Positions 23,501-30,080 of a stretch of DNA of 33,831 nt are shown in pieces. Below the pieces are notes generated by a model that was not told the DNA's origin, did not search any database, and saw nothing but the letters and a program-made list of their open reading frames with translations. The stretch is from Candidatus Desulfolinea nitratireducens. Its GTDB lineage: Bacteria; Chloroflexota; Anaerolineae; Anaerolineales; Villigracilaceae. Both the position numbers and the translations under genes were made by a program. Where the stretch lies: the NCBI GenBank assembly GCA_014382535.1, contig JACNJN010000097.1, forward strand, positions 1 to 33,831, given 5' to 3'. The first letter of the stretch is position 1. Every line of letters begins with the position of its first letter.

Positions 23501-23521
23501 GGGCGGGTCTAAGACCCGCCC
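23501..23521. repeat. GGGCGGGTCT palindromic repeat
   Basis: A perfect 10-bp palindrome (GGGCGGGTCT, centre A, AGACCCGCCC) lies over the last codons and the TAG stop (23509-23511) of the flippase-like gene and the gap before the epimerase. A related inverted repeat with the same GGGGC-GGTCT core occurs before pcrA at 33381-33419. It is probably a REP-like element of the genome and can also act as a hairpin in the mRNA. Confidence 0.6.
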
Positions 23522-24510
23522 TTACGAAAATCCTTCAACTGCTGATAAATTCCCGAAAGCGTTTCGCCCTCAGTCGTGAAACCGTAAACCCCGACAATGC
23601 CAGTGAAAGCGTAGTTATAAAGGCGCACGACGAGGGCGACCGCGAGGGCTGTGGACATATCGTTAGAAAGGAGATTGAGCGCACCACCAATGGCCGCTTC
23701 GAGGGTGCCGATTGCACCCGGCAGCGAGGGGATGGCATTCCCAAATGCTGCTGCACCAAGCCCAAAGAGACCCCAAATAAGGGTGGCCTGTGGGAAGAAG
23801 GCGGCAATGATGAGGGTATATTGGAAAATGGCGATCGCCCAGTTGATCAGAATCCAAAAGAGGAAACGGAGGAAGAGCCAGCCTTCGGTAAAGACTGAAA
23901 GACCCGCCAGAAGCGATTCGACCAGGCCGCTGCCGAGTCCCTGTAGTTTAGGGATGCGGGCGGTTAATTTGTTGAAGAGGTTGAGCGCCCATTTTTGATT
24001 TCGAGCGATAATATATAGGGCGACAATTGCAATCAGAACAACCCCACCGATCAGATAACCGATCTGTTCCGTCCCCTCGGCTTCAGCCACGTAGGGTACG
24101 GCCGTGATCAGAATCGCCGCCGAGATGATCAGATCGAAGATCCGCTCGACGACGATGGTCGGCAGGATCTCGGTAAAGCTGAGTTCTGTTTTTCGACTGA
24201 GTAAAAAAGCGCGCCCGATCTCCCCCAGACGGAAGGGCAGAAAGTTATTCATCAGATAGCCTTCGCCGACCGTAATGAAAGTATCGCGATAAGAGGGTCG
24301 GTTTTTTAGCAAAGTCCGCCAGACAATGCCGCGCACCATCAACCAGATGACGCTCAGAATGGCGGCTGCCAGGAGCAGAGTGTAATTTGCGGCACGGATC
24401 GCCCTCCATGTTGAAGGGAGGTCAACGGCATTTAATATAACGGCAACGAGAGCAAGACTGATGATCGCACCCGGGAGCCAGCGTTTTGCGTTTTGGAGGA
24501 AGGTTTTCAT
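23509..24510 (-). CDS. Lysylphosphatidylglycerol synthase/AglD-type flippase-like membrane protein
   Basis: This 333-residue integral membrane protein has about eight helices. It carries signature blocks of the LPG-synthase transmembrane/AglD family: GEGYLMNNFLPFRLGEIGRAFLL, VVERIFDLIISA, and GNAIPSLPGAIGTLEAAIGGAL. Members take part in lipid or polyprenyl-linked sugar handling and are often placed beside glycan genes. Here the next gene downstream is a nucleotide-sugar epimerase. The last codons and the stop are formed by a palindromic repeat, so the C-terminal KGGS may be repeat-derived. Upstream lies a CCACAGAGACACAG repeat that separates it from lepA. The exact substrate cannot be read from the sequence. 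Confidence 0.82.
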   Translation of the reverse strand: MKTFLQNAKRWLPGAIISLALVAVILNAVDLPSTWRAIRAANYTLLLAAAILSVIWLMVRGIVWRTLLKNRPSYRDTFITVGEGYLMNNFLPFRLGEIGRAFLLSRKTELSFTEILPTIVVERIFDLIISAAILITAVPYVAEAEGTEQIGYLIGGVVLIAIVALYIIARNQKWALNLFNKLTARIPKLQGLGSGLVESLLAGLSVFTEGWLFLRFLFWILINWAIAIFQYTLIIAAFFPQATLIWGLFGLGAAAFGNAIPSLPGAIGTLEAAIGGALNLLSNDMSTALAVALVVRLYNYAFTGIVGVYGFTTEGETLSGIYQQLKDFRKGGS

Positions 24511-24520
24511 TTCGGGAATT

Positions 24521-24601
24521 TACCACAAAGACACAGAGAGCACAAAGAAGAATCTTTGTATCCACAGAGAAAAACTCTGTGAATTTTGTGTCTCTGTGGT
24601 A
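24521..24601. repeat. CCACAGAGACACAG-type inverted repeat, copy A
   Basis: The block starts TACCACAAAGACACAGAGAG and ends TTTTGTGTCTCTGTGGTA, so its ends are inverted copies with a few mismatches. Inside is a perfect hairpin CACAGAG-AAAAA-CTCTGTG at 24563-24581. It fills the gap between the lepA stop (24607) and the flippase start. A second copy of the same TACCACAGAGACACAGAGAGCACA end occurs at 26424-26447, on the other side of lepA. Confidence 0.7.
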
Positions 24602-24606
24602 AAGCT

Positions 24607-26406
24607 TTAATCGTCGTCCAGTTTTAAGACCGCCATGAAGGCAGCCTGCGGGATCTCCACATTGCCAACCATCTTCATGCGTTTCTTACCCTTTTTCTGT
24701 TTTTCGAGTAATTTCTTTTTACGGGATATATCGCCGCCGTAGCATTTTGCGGTCACGTCCTTGCGCAGGGCTTTGATGTTGGCGCGGCTGATCACACGTC
24801 CCGCTGCGGCGGCCTGGATGGCGACATCGAACATCTGGCGCGGGATGGTTTTGCGTAGCTTTGTAATGAGTCGCTGACCTTTATGATAGGCTGCCTCACG
24901 GTGGACAATTGCGGCCAGGGCATCCACGGGTTCCTGGTTGACCAGGATCTCCAGCTTAACCAGATCATCCTTGCGATATTCGGCGAGATGATAATCTAAA
25001 GAAGCATAACCGCGGGTACGTGATTTCAAGTCATCGAAGAAATCGATGATCAGCTCAGAAAGAGGAATTTCATAATTTAACTGCACACGGCTGGGAGCGG
25101 GGTACTGCTGCTCTATGAAAGAACCGCGTCTCTTGGTGACCAACTCCATGATCGGGCCATAATATTCAGTGGGCGTGAAAATTTCGATATTCATCCACGG
25201 CTCGCGGATCTCCTCGATATCGCCCTCTTCGGGCAGTTCGGCGGGCGAGTCGACCATAAGGGTCTTGCCATCCTTCATCAGCACCTCGTACTCAACCGAT
25301 GGCGCGGTAAAAAGCACGTTCAGGTCGTATTCTCGCTCAATCCGCTCCTGAATGATCTCCATATGAAAGAGACCCAAAAATCCGGCGCGGAAGCCAAATC
25401 CCAGGGCCTGGGATGTTTCCGGTTCGTAGACCAGGGAGGCATCATTGAGTTGCAATTTTTCAAGCCCGTCACGGAGTTCGGAGTATTCCTCTGCGACGAC
25501 GGGATAGATCCCGGCGAATACCATCGGTTTGGGCGTCCGGTAGCCCGGCAGCGGACCGCTCGCTGGGCCTCTGGCTTGCGTGATGGTATCCCCGACGCGG
25601 CATTCCTGGATAGTTTTCAATCCTGTGGCGATATAACCAACCTCGCCTGCGCTGAGTGTTTTTGTGGTTTTCATTACTGGTGCAAAGATGCCGATCTCGA
25701 CGGGTTTGAGATCCGTTTTTGTGGCCATCAGCCTGAGTGTGTCAGTGGGTGTGAGTGAACCGTCCACAACACGGACATAGGCTATTACGCCTTTATAAGA
25801 ATCATAATGGGTGTCAAAGATCAGTGCGCGGAGCGGGGCATCCGGATCGCCTTTTGGCGGCGGAACACGTTTAACCACCGTTTCGAGAACAACAGGGATG
25901 TTGATATTATTCTTGGCCGAGATGCGCAGGATCGAATCCGGGTCGCCGCCGAGCAGGCTGACGATATCGTTCGCCACCTTATCGGGGTCGGCAAATGTCA
26001 TGTCAATTTTATTGATAACGGGAATAATTTCCAAATCCGCTTCGAGGGCGGAATAAAGATTTGCCAGCGTTTGGGCCTCGATCCCCTGGGTCGCATCCAC
26101 AACGAGGAGGGCGCCCTCACAGGCGTTCATCGCACGGCTGACCTCGTAGCCAAAATCGACGTGACCGGGGGTGTCGATCAGATTGAGATCGTAGATAATT
26201 CCGTCTTCACCGGTGTACTTCATATAGACGGCAGAGGCCTTAATGGTGACACCCTTTTCACGCTCGAGATCCATATCGTCGAGGACCTGCGCGGTCATAT
26301 CGCGGTCTGCGATGGTGTCGGTCAGTTGCAGCAGGCGGTCAGCGAGGGTCGATTTGCCGTGGTCGATATGGGCGATGATGGAGAAATTACGAATATTCTT
26401 GCTCAT
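24607..26406 (-). CDS. lepA: Elongation factor 4 (LepA)
   Basis: The 599-residue GTPase is full length. G1 is AHIDHGKST, G3 is DTPGHVDFG, G4 is NKID. Domain 2 and an EF-G-like domain follow, and the LepA-specific C-terminal region ends with AKCYGGDISRKKKLLEKQKKGKKRMK and a short tail. LepA acts on ribosomes during stalled or late translation steps. The frame continues upstream to 26475 with a Cys-rich stretch (MCLHCAQAHVC), but that part is encoded by the palindromic repeat copy B; the start at 26406 matches MSKNIRNFSIIAHIDHGKS of the family. The ribosome binding site is weak (AAGAAAGAA). An extended -10 promoter lies upstream of the repeat, so the repeat is in the 5' leader. Confidence 0.96.
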   Translation of the reverse strand: MSKNIRNFSIIAHIDHGKSTLADRLLQLTDTIADRDMTAQVLDDMDLEREKGVTIKASAVYMKYTGEDGIIYDLNLIDTPGHVDFGYEVSRAMNACEGALLVVDATQGIEAQTLANLYSALEADLEIIPVINKIDMTFADPDKVANDIVSLLGGDPDSILRISAKNNINIPVVLETVVKRVPPPKGDPDAPLRALIFDTHYDSYKGVIAYVRVVDGSLTPTDTLRLMATKTDLKPVEIGIFAPVMKTTKTLSAGEVGYIATGLKTIQECRVGDTITQARGPASGPLPGYRTPKPMVFAGIYPVVAEEYSELRDGLEKLQLNDASLVYEPETSQALGFGFRAGFLGLFHMEIIQERIEREYDLNVLFTAPSVEYEVLMKDGKTLMVDSPAELPEEGDIEEIREPWMNIEIFTPTEYYGPIMELVTKRRGSFIEQQYPAPSRVQLNYEIPLSELIIDFFDDLKSRTRGYASLDYHLAEYRKDDLVKLEILVNQEPVDALAAIVHREAAYHKGQRLITKLRKTIPRQMFDVAIQAAAAGRVISRANIKALRKDVTAKCYGGDISRKKKLLEKQKKGKKRMKMVGNVEIPQAAFMAVLKLDDD

Positions 26407-26423
26407 GGTTCTTTCTTTTTTTT

Positions 26424-26490
26424 TACCACAGAGACACAGAGAGCACACGTGTGCCTGCGCACAGTGCAGGCACATGTGTGCCTTCGTGGT
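26424..26490. repeat. CCACAGAGACACAG-type inverted repeat, copy B
   Basis: It begins TACCACAGAGACACAGAGAG and ends CGTGGT. In the middle, a 16-bp arm GCACACGTGTGCCTGC (26443-26458) pairs with 26466-26481 with one mismatch around a 7-base loop. It ends 18 bases before the lepA start, inside its leader. Together with copy A it brackets lepA. Confidence 0.7.
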
Positions 26491-26522
26491 GAGAATTAAA
26501 TATCAGATTTTATAGCGGGGGA

Positions 26523-26531
26523 AGTATACCA
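26523..26531 (-). promoter_or_regulatory. Candidate extended -10 promoter of lepA
   Basis: On the minus strand TGG-TATACT forms an extended -10 element, about 117 bases before the lepA start. The -35 at the normal spacing is poor (AATAAC), which extended -10 promoters tolerate. A transcript from here would carry repeat copy B in its leader. Confidence 0.4.
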
Positions 26532-26807
26532 TTTTGTGGGTGATCGTTATTTGAGATTTGATATTCGGAATTTGGGAATCAGGCAGCCTCTGAGTGGAAC
26601 GCAGCGCAGTCGCCTGTACCCGAAGGGTGAAGAGCGGTGTTTGCACCCCCCCATCCTTCGACTACACCGTTCGGGCCGGGAGCCCGCTGGGGCGATACGG
26701 CCTTCGGGAGGAACTGGATAACTTTTCCAACACTTCCTGGGCGTCAAATTGCCATAGGAATGATATTCTCAACGATGGCCGGAGGTTGAAATGAAGACAG
26801 AGTAATT
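26532..26807. other. Intergenic stretch, nothing recognised
   Basis: Between the lepA promoter region and the stop of the UPF0303 gene there is no frame with protein-like composition and no RNA gene that I recognise. The GC-rich middle (26590-26720) contains several short self-complementary bits such as CCGAAGGG and GGGCCGGGAGCCCG, but no coherent structure. Confidence 0.4.
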
Positions 26808-27272
26808 TTAATCTACTTTCAAATACGACTTTAATGCCTGAACAACAACTTTATGGTCGTCTTCCTGGGGCAGGCCTGAAACCGTGATCGTGCCAACAAC
26901 CCCGGTTTCCTTGATGATGATGGGAAAGCAACCGCCATGCGGGGCATACTCGCTCTCAGCTAATAAAAACAGCTCTTCTAAACTTTTTCCTTCACTCTTC
27001 AAGAGTTGACCGATGTAAAAAGAGCTGTGCCCAAAACGATTGACCAGCCTAACTTTCCGTTTGATCCACTGATCATTATCCGCACTGGTCCCAGGTCGAC
27101 TGGCGTGAAAAAGCTGTTGTTCGCCGCGTTGGATATCGATCGTGATCGGGAGTTTATTTTGGGCGGCATATTCCACCAGCCAGGAGCCAATTTCCCAGGC
27201 GGTATCCTCATTGAATTTGGCAAATTGCAGTTGCTGCTCTTCTAAAAGTAATTCTTCCAGTAGTTTATTCAT
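26808..27272 (-). CDS. UPF0303/HbpS-like heme-degrading domain protein
   Basis: This 154-residue protein matches the UPF0303 group of the HbpS-like superfamily. It has an N-terminal helix with LLEEQQLQFAKFNEDTAWEIG, the strand pair KLPITIDIQRGEQQLFHASRPGT, the conserved NDQWIKRKVRLVNRFGHSS and YAPHGGCFPIII, and ends GTITVSGLPQEDDHKVVVQALKSYL. It is cytoplasmic; members of the superfamily bind small molecules or heme, but the function of UPF0303 proteins in bacteria is not settled. AAGGAAG precedes the ATG. It stands upstream on the same strand as lepA but 400 bases away, so it is likely a separate transcript. Confidence 0.85.
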   Translation of the reverse strand: MNKLLEELLLEEQQLQFAKFNEDTAWEIGSWLVEYAAQNKLPITIDIQRGEQQLFHASRPGTSADNDQWIKRKVRLVNRFGHSSFYIGQLLKSEGKSLEELFLLAESEYAPHGGCFPIIIKETGVVGTITVSGLPQEDDHKVVVQALKSYLKVD

Positions 27273-27304
27273 AGGTCTTCCTTTTATTCTGTTGTAGTTT
27301 CGCG

Positions 27305-27468
27305 CTATTCCTTAAACTTTGCTTCCATCTCCTGGATGACCTCTTCCATCAGATCCACGGCATCTTTTAAGGTCTCGGCATCGAAAGCGAATTTTGCCCC
27401 GGCCGTCTCGAAGAGTTCCGGGAGGGAAACGGTCGAACCCAGGGCCAGCGCCTTGCGATAATCTGTTA
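27305..27468 (-). pseudogene. 3'-end remnant of an M3-family oligoendopeptidase gene
   Basis: On the minus strand one frame reads YITDYRKALALGSTVSLPEL, then FETAGAKFAFDAETLKDAV, then DLMEEVIQEMEAKFKE and a TAG at 27305-27307. This is the characteristic end of M3 oligoendopeptidases, where ALALGG-xxxLPELFExAGxxFxF precedes a long final helix. The rest of the gene (over 1.5 kb) is missing. The remnant begins exactly at the stop region of the aldo/keto reductase gene, as if a deletion or insertion joined them. It is out of frame with the reductase, so it is not a fusion. Confidence 0.7.
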
Positions 27469-28449
27469 TGTATGCCCCAGGATCGGATGTGGTTGGTAGG
27501 CTTCCTCCAATGAAGAAACCTCATCTTCTGAGAGAACGATATCCATTGCTGTGATGGCCTGATTGAGATGTTCCATTTTGCTGGCCCCGATGATGGGAGC
27601 GGTGATATGGCTTTTGCTAAGCATCCAGGCTAGCGCGATCTGGGCGGTGCTCACCCCATGTTTTTTGGCAAGTTCCCCGGCTCGTTCAACAATAGTGAAA
27701 TCTTCATCACGATAGTACATCATATCTGCAAAATCATCACTCTTGGCGCGGACAGTGTCTCCGCCCCCCTCGCGTTTGCGGTTGCCCGCCAGAAATCCGC
27801 GTGCCAGCGGGCTCCACGGAATCAGGCCAACGCCCTGATCGATACACAGCGGAATCATCTCGCGCTCTTCTTCGCGGTAGACCAGATTGTAGTGATTCTG
27901 CATGGAGACAAAACGTGTCCAGCCGTTTGTATCGGCGGCGTGCTGCGCCTTAGCGAACTGCCAGGCGTACATCGAGGAGGCACCGATATAACGCGCTTTG
28001 CCGGCTTTGACGACATCGTGCAGGGCCTCCATCGTTTCCTCGATGGGGGTTTCATTATCCCAGCGATGGATCTGATATAGGTCCACATAATCCATCCCCA
28101 GACGAGTCAACGAAGCATCAATCGCATCCATGATGTGTTTACGGGAAAGCCCGCCAGCGTTGATTTCATCTGTCAGGTTGGAAAATAATTTAGTGGCAAC
28201 GACCACGTTCTCTCGCTTGACACCAAATTCTTTTAGCAGTTTTCCTGTCAGTTCTTCACTGACGCCGTTTGAATATATATCGGCGGTATCAAAGAAGTTG
28301 ATCCCCGCATCCAATGCATTTTTTATAAAGGGGCGCGAGGGTTCCTCATCCAATATGTAGGGGCGCCATTTGGACGTGCCATAGGTCATCATGCCCAGAC
28401 TCAGCCGTGAGACTTTCAGTCCGCTTTTTCCAAGGTTGACGTATTTCAT
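27466..28449 (-). CDS. Aldo/keto reductase
   Basis: This 327-residue NADPH-dependent AKR starts MKYVNLGKSGLKVSRLSLGMMTYG, the usual beginning of YajO/YdhF-like enzymes. It has the tetrad Asp and Tyr in NFFDTADIYSNG, Lys in VATKLF, and His in YQIHRWD. The C-terminal IIGASKMEHLNQAI segment binds the cofactor phosphate, and it ends YQPHPILGHT, so it appears complete although its stop codon abuts a peptidase remnant. AAAGGAGA precedes the ATG. It reduces a carbonyl substrate that cannot be read from sequence. A MITE-like element lies 43 bases upstream of its start, in its promoter region. Confidence 0.9.
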   Translation of the reverse strand: MKYVNLGKSGLKVSRLSLGMMTYGTSKWRPYILDEEPSRPFIKNALDAGINFFDTADIYSNGVSEELTGKLLKEFGVKRENVVVATKLFSNLTDEINAGGLSRKHIMDAIDASLTRLGMDYVDLYQIHRWDNETPIEETMEALHDVVKAGKARYIGASSMYAWQFAKAQHAADTNGWTRFVSMQNHYNLVYREEEREMIPLCIDQGVGLIPWSPLARGFLAGNRKREGGGDTVRAKSDDFADMMYYRDEDFTIVERAGELAKKHGVSTAQIALAWMLSKSHITAPIIGASKMEHLNQAITAMDIVLSEDEVSSLEEAYQPHPILGHT

Positions 28450-28491
28450 ATTTTCTCCTTTATCCTAAAACCAAATACAAAAAAATAGTAA

Positions 28492-28737
28492 CTCAAGTTA
28501 CGCACTTTGCACAATGAAGATTCGATTTTATAGTTAGCCTTGAGCATTGCCCCCACCCAGCCTCCCCCAAATTCCAAGTGCGTGGAATTTATGGGAGGGG
28601 CATGGCTTTAAAAGTAGTGTTTTTCTCTGAAAAATACTACTTTTACTGGTTCTCCCTATTTTTGCTTTTAGAAATGGGGAGATGTCCGAGAGGACAGAGG
28701 GGCAATACAGCTCAACAAAGAAAGTGCGTAACGTGCG
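28492..28737. mobile_element. MITE-like element with 17-bp terminal inverted repeats and 7-bp target duplication
   Basis: A 246-bp non-coding block is bounded by inverted repeats CTCAAGTTACGCACTTT (28492-28508) and, on the other strand, CGCACGTTACGCACTTT (28721-28737), matching at 15 of 17 positions. Immediately outside, ATAGTAA is directly repeated (28485-28491 and 28738-28744), as a target duplication. Inside, TTGAGC-ATTGCCCC and its inverted partner GGGGCAAT-ACA-GCTCAA form a second nested pair. Three hairpins follow: AAATTCCA/TGGAATTT within CCTCCC/GGGAGG, AAAAGTAGT/ACTACTTTT, and CTCCC/GGGAG. No transposase frame is present, so it would move only in trans. Confidence 0.75.
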
Positions 28738-28753
28738 ATAGTAATAATAAATA

Positions 28754-29215
28754 TTACCACTTTCCAAATTGTGAATATTCTTTGCCTGCGCGGTATTCTT
28801 CTATACGCCGCCTGATCCCGGGAGCAGTATTTTTGGGGAGAGCACCCATTGATAAAAGCTCAACGATCTCGATCTCGCTGTCGTGTTCACCAGTATAAGT
28901 GAAGTCTTCGCAGAGGAAGACAACGATATGATCGCTGCGACCAAAGATATAGTTGGTGTATATGCCAAATAGTTTCATCTCTCCCAAGGTGGCACCAGCC
29001 TCTTCCATCGCCTCGCGACGAGCGGCTTCCTCCAGGGTTTCGTTGCGCTCCATCCCGCCGCCGACGAGGAACCACAGGTCTTGATAGCTATGTTTTACCA
29101 GTAAAACCTTTTCGTCGCGGATGAGTAGAACGCGTACGCCCAGGGTGACGGGTTTTGTGATCGCGGATAAGCGAACGTAGATTTGGTAGAGGAGTTTAAG
29201 GAAAGAGCAGTTCAT
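28754..29215 (-). CDS. Nudix hydrolase
   Basis: This 153-residue protein has a full Nudix box: G-GMERN-E-TLEEAAR-REAMEEAG, fitting GX5EX7REUXEEXGU with the glutamates that bind magnesium. It sits after strands LGVRVLLIRDEKVLLVKHSY and LWFLVGGG. Such enzymes hydrolyse nucleoside diphosphates linked to another group; the target here is unknown. It starts 8 bases after the preceding stop with no strong binding site, so it is likely translationally coupled to the 280-residue protein. Its stop is 16 bases from the MITE-like element. The gene appears to be the last of a pcrA-led unit. Confidence 0.9.
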   Translation of the reverse strand: MNCSFLKLLYQIYVRLSAITKPVTLGVRVLLIRDEKVLLVKHSYQDLWFLVGGGMERNETLEEAARREAMEEAGATLGEMKLFGIYTNYIFGRSDHIVVFLCEDFTYTGEHDSEIEIVELLSMGALPKNTAPGIRRRIEEYRAGKEYSQFGKW

Positions 29216-29223
29216 ATTTGGCG

Positions 29224-30066
29224 TTAATCTTCGCGTTTAATCCAGCGATAGAAGGCGCTGCGCATCCCCGATTCGAGTAGCCATATCTCATCTTCATTTT
29301 GGACAACGCGAATTAATGCCTCTGCAAAGAAGTTTAAAAAGAGCCAACGAACTAGCTTCGAGCGTTTTTGAGTATCGAGGGATACGGTAGCTGGCTCAAG
29401 AATATTGCCGTGCGCAAACTTCCCGGCATCAGTTTCAACCGGCAATATAAAGCGAACAATGGCTGTCGTTTCATCGACGATATAAGGACCATAGGCGAAG
29501 GGACGATTAACGACTTCGGCGCGAGATGCAAGTTGATCGGCTCGATAACGCCCGTTGACCAGATAGATCGAGTAGCCCCCAATTGTGCTTTCCATAAAAT
29601 CGAAGACAAGTTGTCTGATTTTCTCATCAGAATAATCTGCTGATAAATTCAGGCCAGCACGAATTTGAGCCAACCCAATTTCCTGAACTCTTTGTTCAAT
29701 GGTATCGCGGTAGAAAAGGTTATCGAGTGCTTCGCGTAATCTGTCTTCACGCGAAAGCGGCATGAAGAATTCGTAGATCAAGATGCTTGGAGAGACTTCC
29801 AAAATATAATCGGTGAATAATCTTTTTTTCTGGTGCAAGAGTTCTTTAAAATCACTCAGGCGGACGCGCAGAATCTCTGGTTTGGCGAGATATTGCTTCC
29901 CCTTTGCTTCAATTAGATCACTCAACTGATAGATGATATTTTCTTCGGTTTCAGCGAGATTCCATTCCGCTTTTTCAGCAAGTGATTGGGCTGAAAAAAA
30001 CGTCTTTTCCAGTGCGTGTTGCACAAGAAAGTCGAAGGTTTCTTTAATTGTCTGGGGCTTTGTCAT
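29224..30066 (-). CDS. Protein of unknown function
   Basis: The 280-residue product is not recognised. It is soluble, mostly helical in the first 100 residues (TIKETFDFLVQHALEKTFFS, then WNLAETEENIIYQLSDLIEAKGKQYL). A helix-turn-helix-like start (FSAQSLAEKAEWNLAETEENI) is conceivable but not convincing. The middle and end are mixed, with YGPYIVDETTAIVRFILPVE. There is no signal peptide or membrane segment. It begins 14 bases after the pcrA stop and ends 8 bases before the Nudix start, so it is probably co-transcribed with both. A DNA-related role is suggested only by the company of the helicase. Confidence 0.6.
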   Translation of the reverse strand: MTKPQTIKETFDFLVQHALEKTFFSAQSLAEKAEWNLAETEENIIYQLSDLIEAKGKQYLAKPEILRVRLSDFKELLHQKKRLFTDYILEVSPSILIYEFFMPLSREDRLREALDNLFYRDTIEQRVQEIGLAQIRAGLNLSADYSDEKIRQLVFDFMESTIGGYSIYLVNGRYRADQLASRAEVVNRPFAYGPYIVDETTAIVRFILPVETDAGKFAHGNILEPATVSLDTQKRSKLVRWLFLNFFAEALIRVVQNEDEIWLLESGMRSAFYRWIKRED

Positions 30067-30080
30067 TTTGAAAAATTCCC

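Noticed and set aside
22999-23898. Plus-strand 299-codon frame opposite the epimerase and flippase genes
   Set aside because: It spans two opposite-strand genes and their gap; composition reflects the complementary frame of GC-biased genes, with no motifs.
26407-26475. Upstream extension of LepA with a Cys-rich N-terminus
   Set aside because: The extra codons come from the palindromic repeat in the leader; the family start is at 26406.
25807-26499. Plus-strand 230-codon frame opposite lepA
   Set aside because: Mirror of the highly conserved GTPase domain; no start signal and no domain.
28534-28767. Minus-strand 77-codon frame inside the inverted-repeat element, as a possible transposase piece
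   Set aside because: No transposase motif or catalytic residues; the frame is interrupted by hairpin arms and has no binding site.
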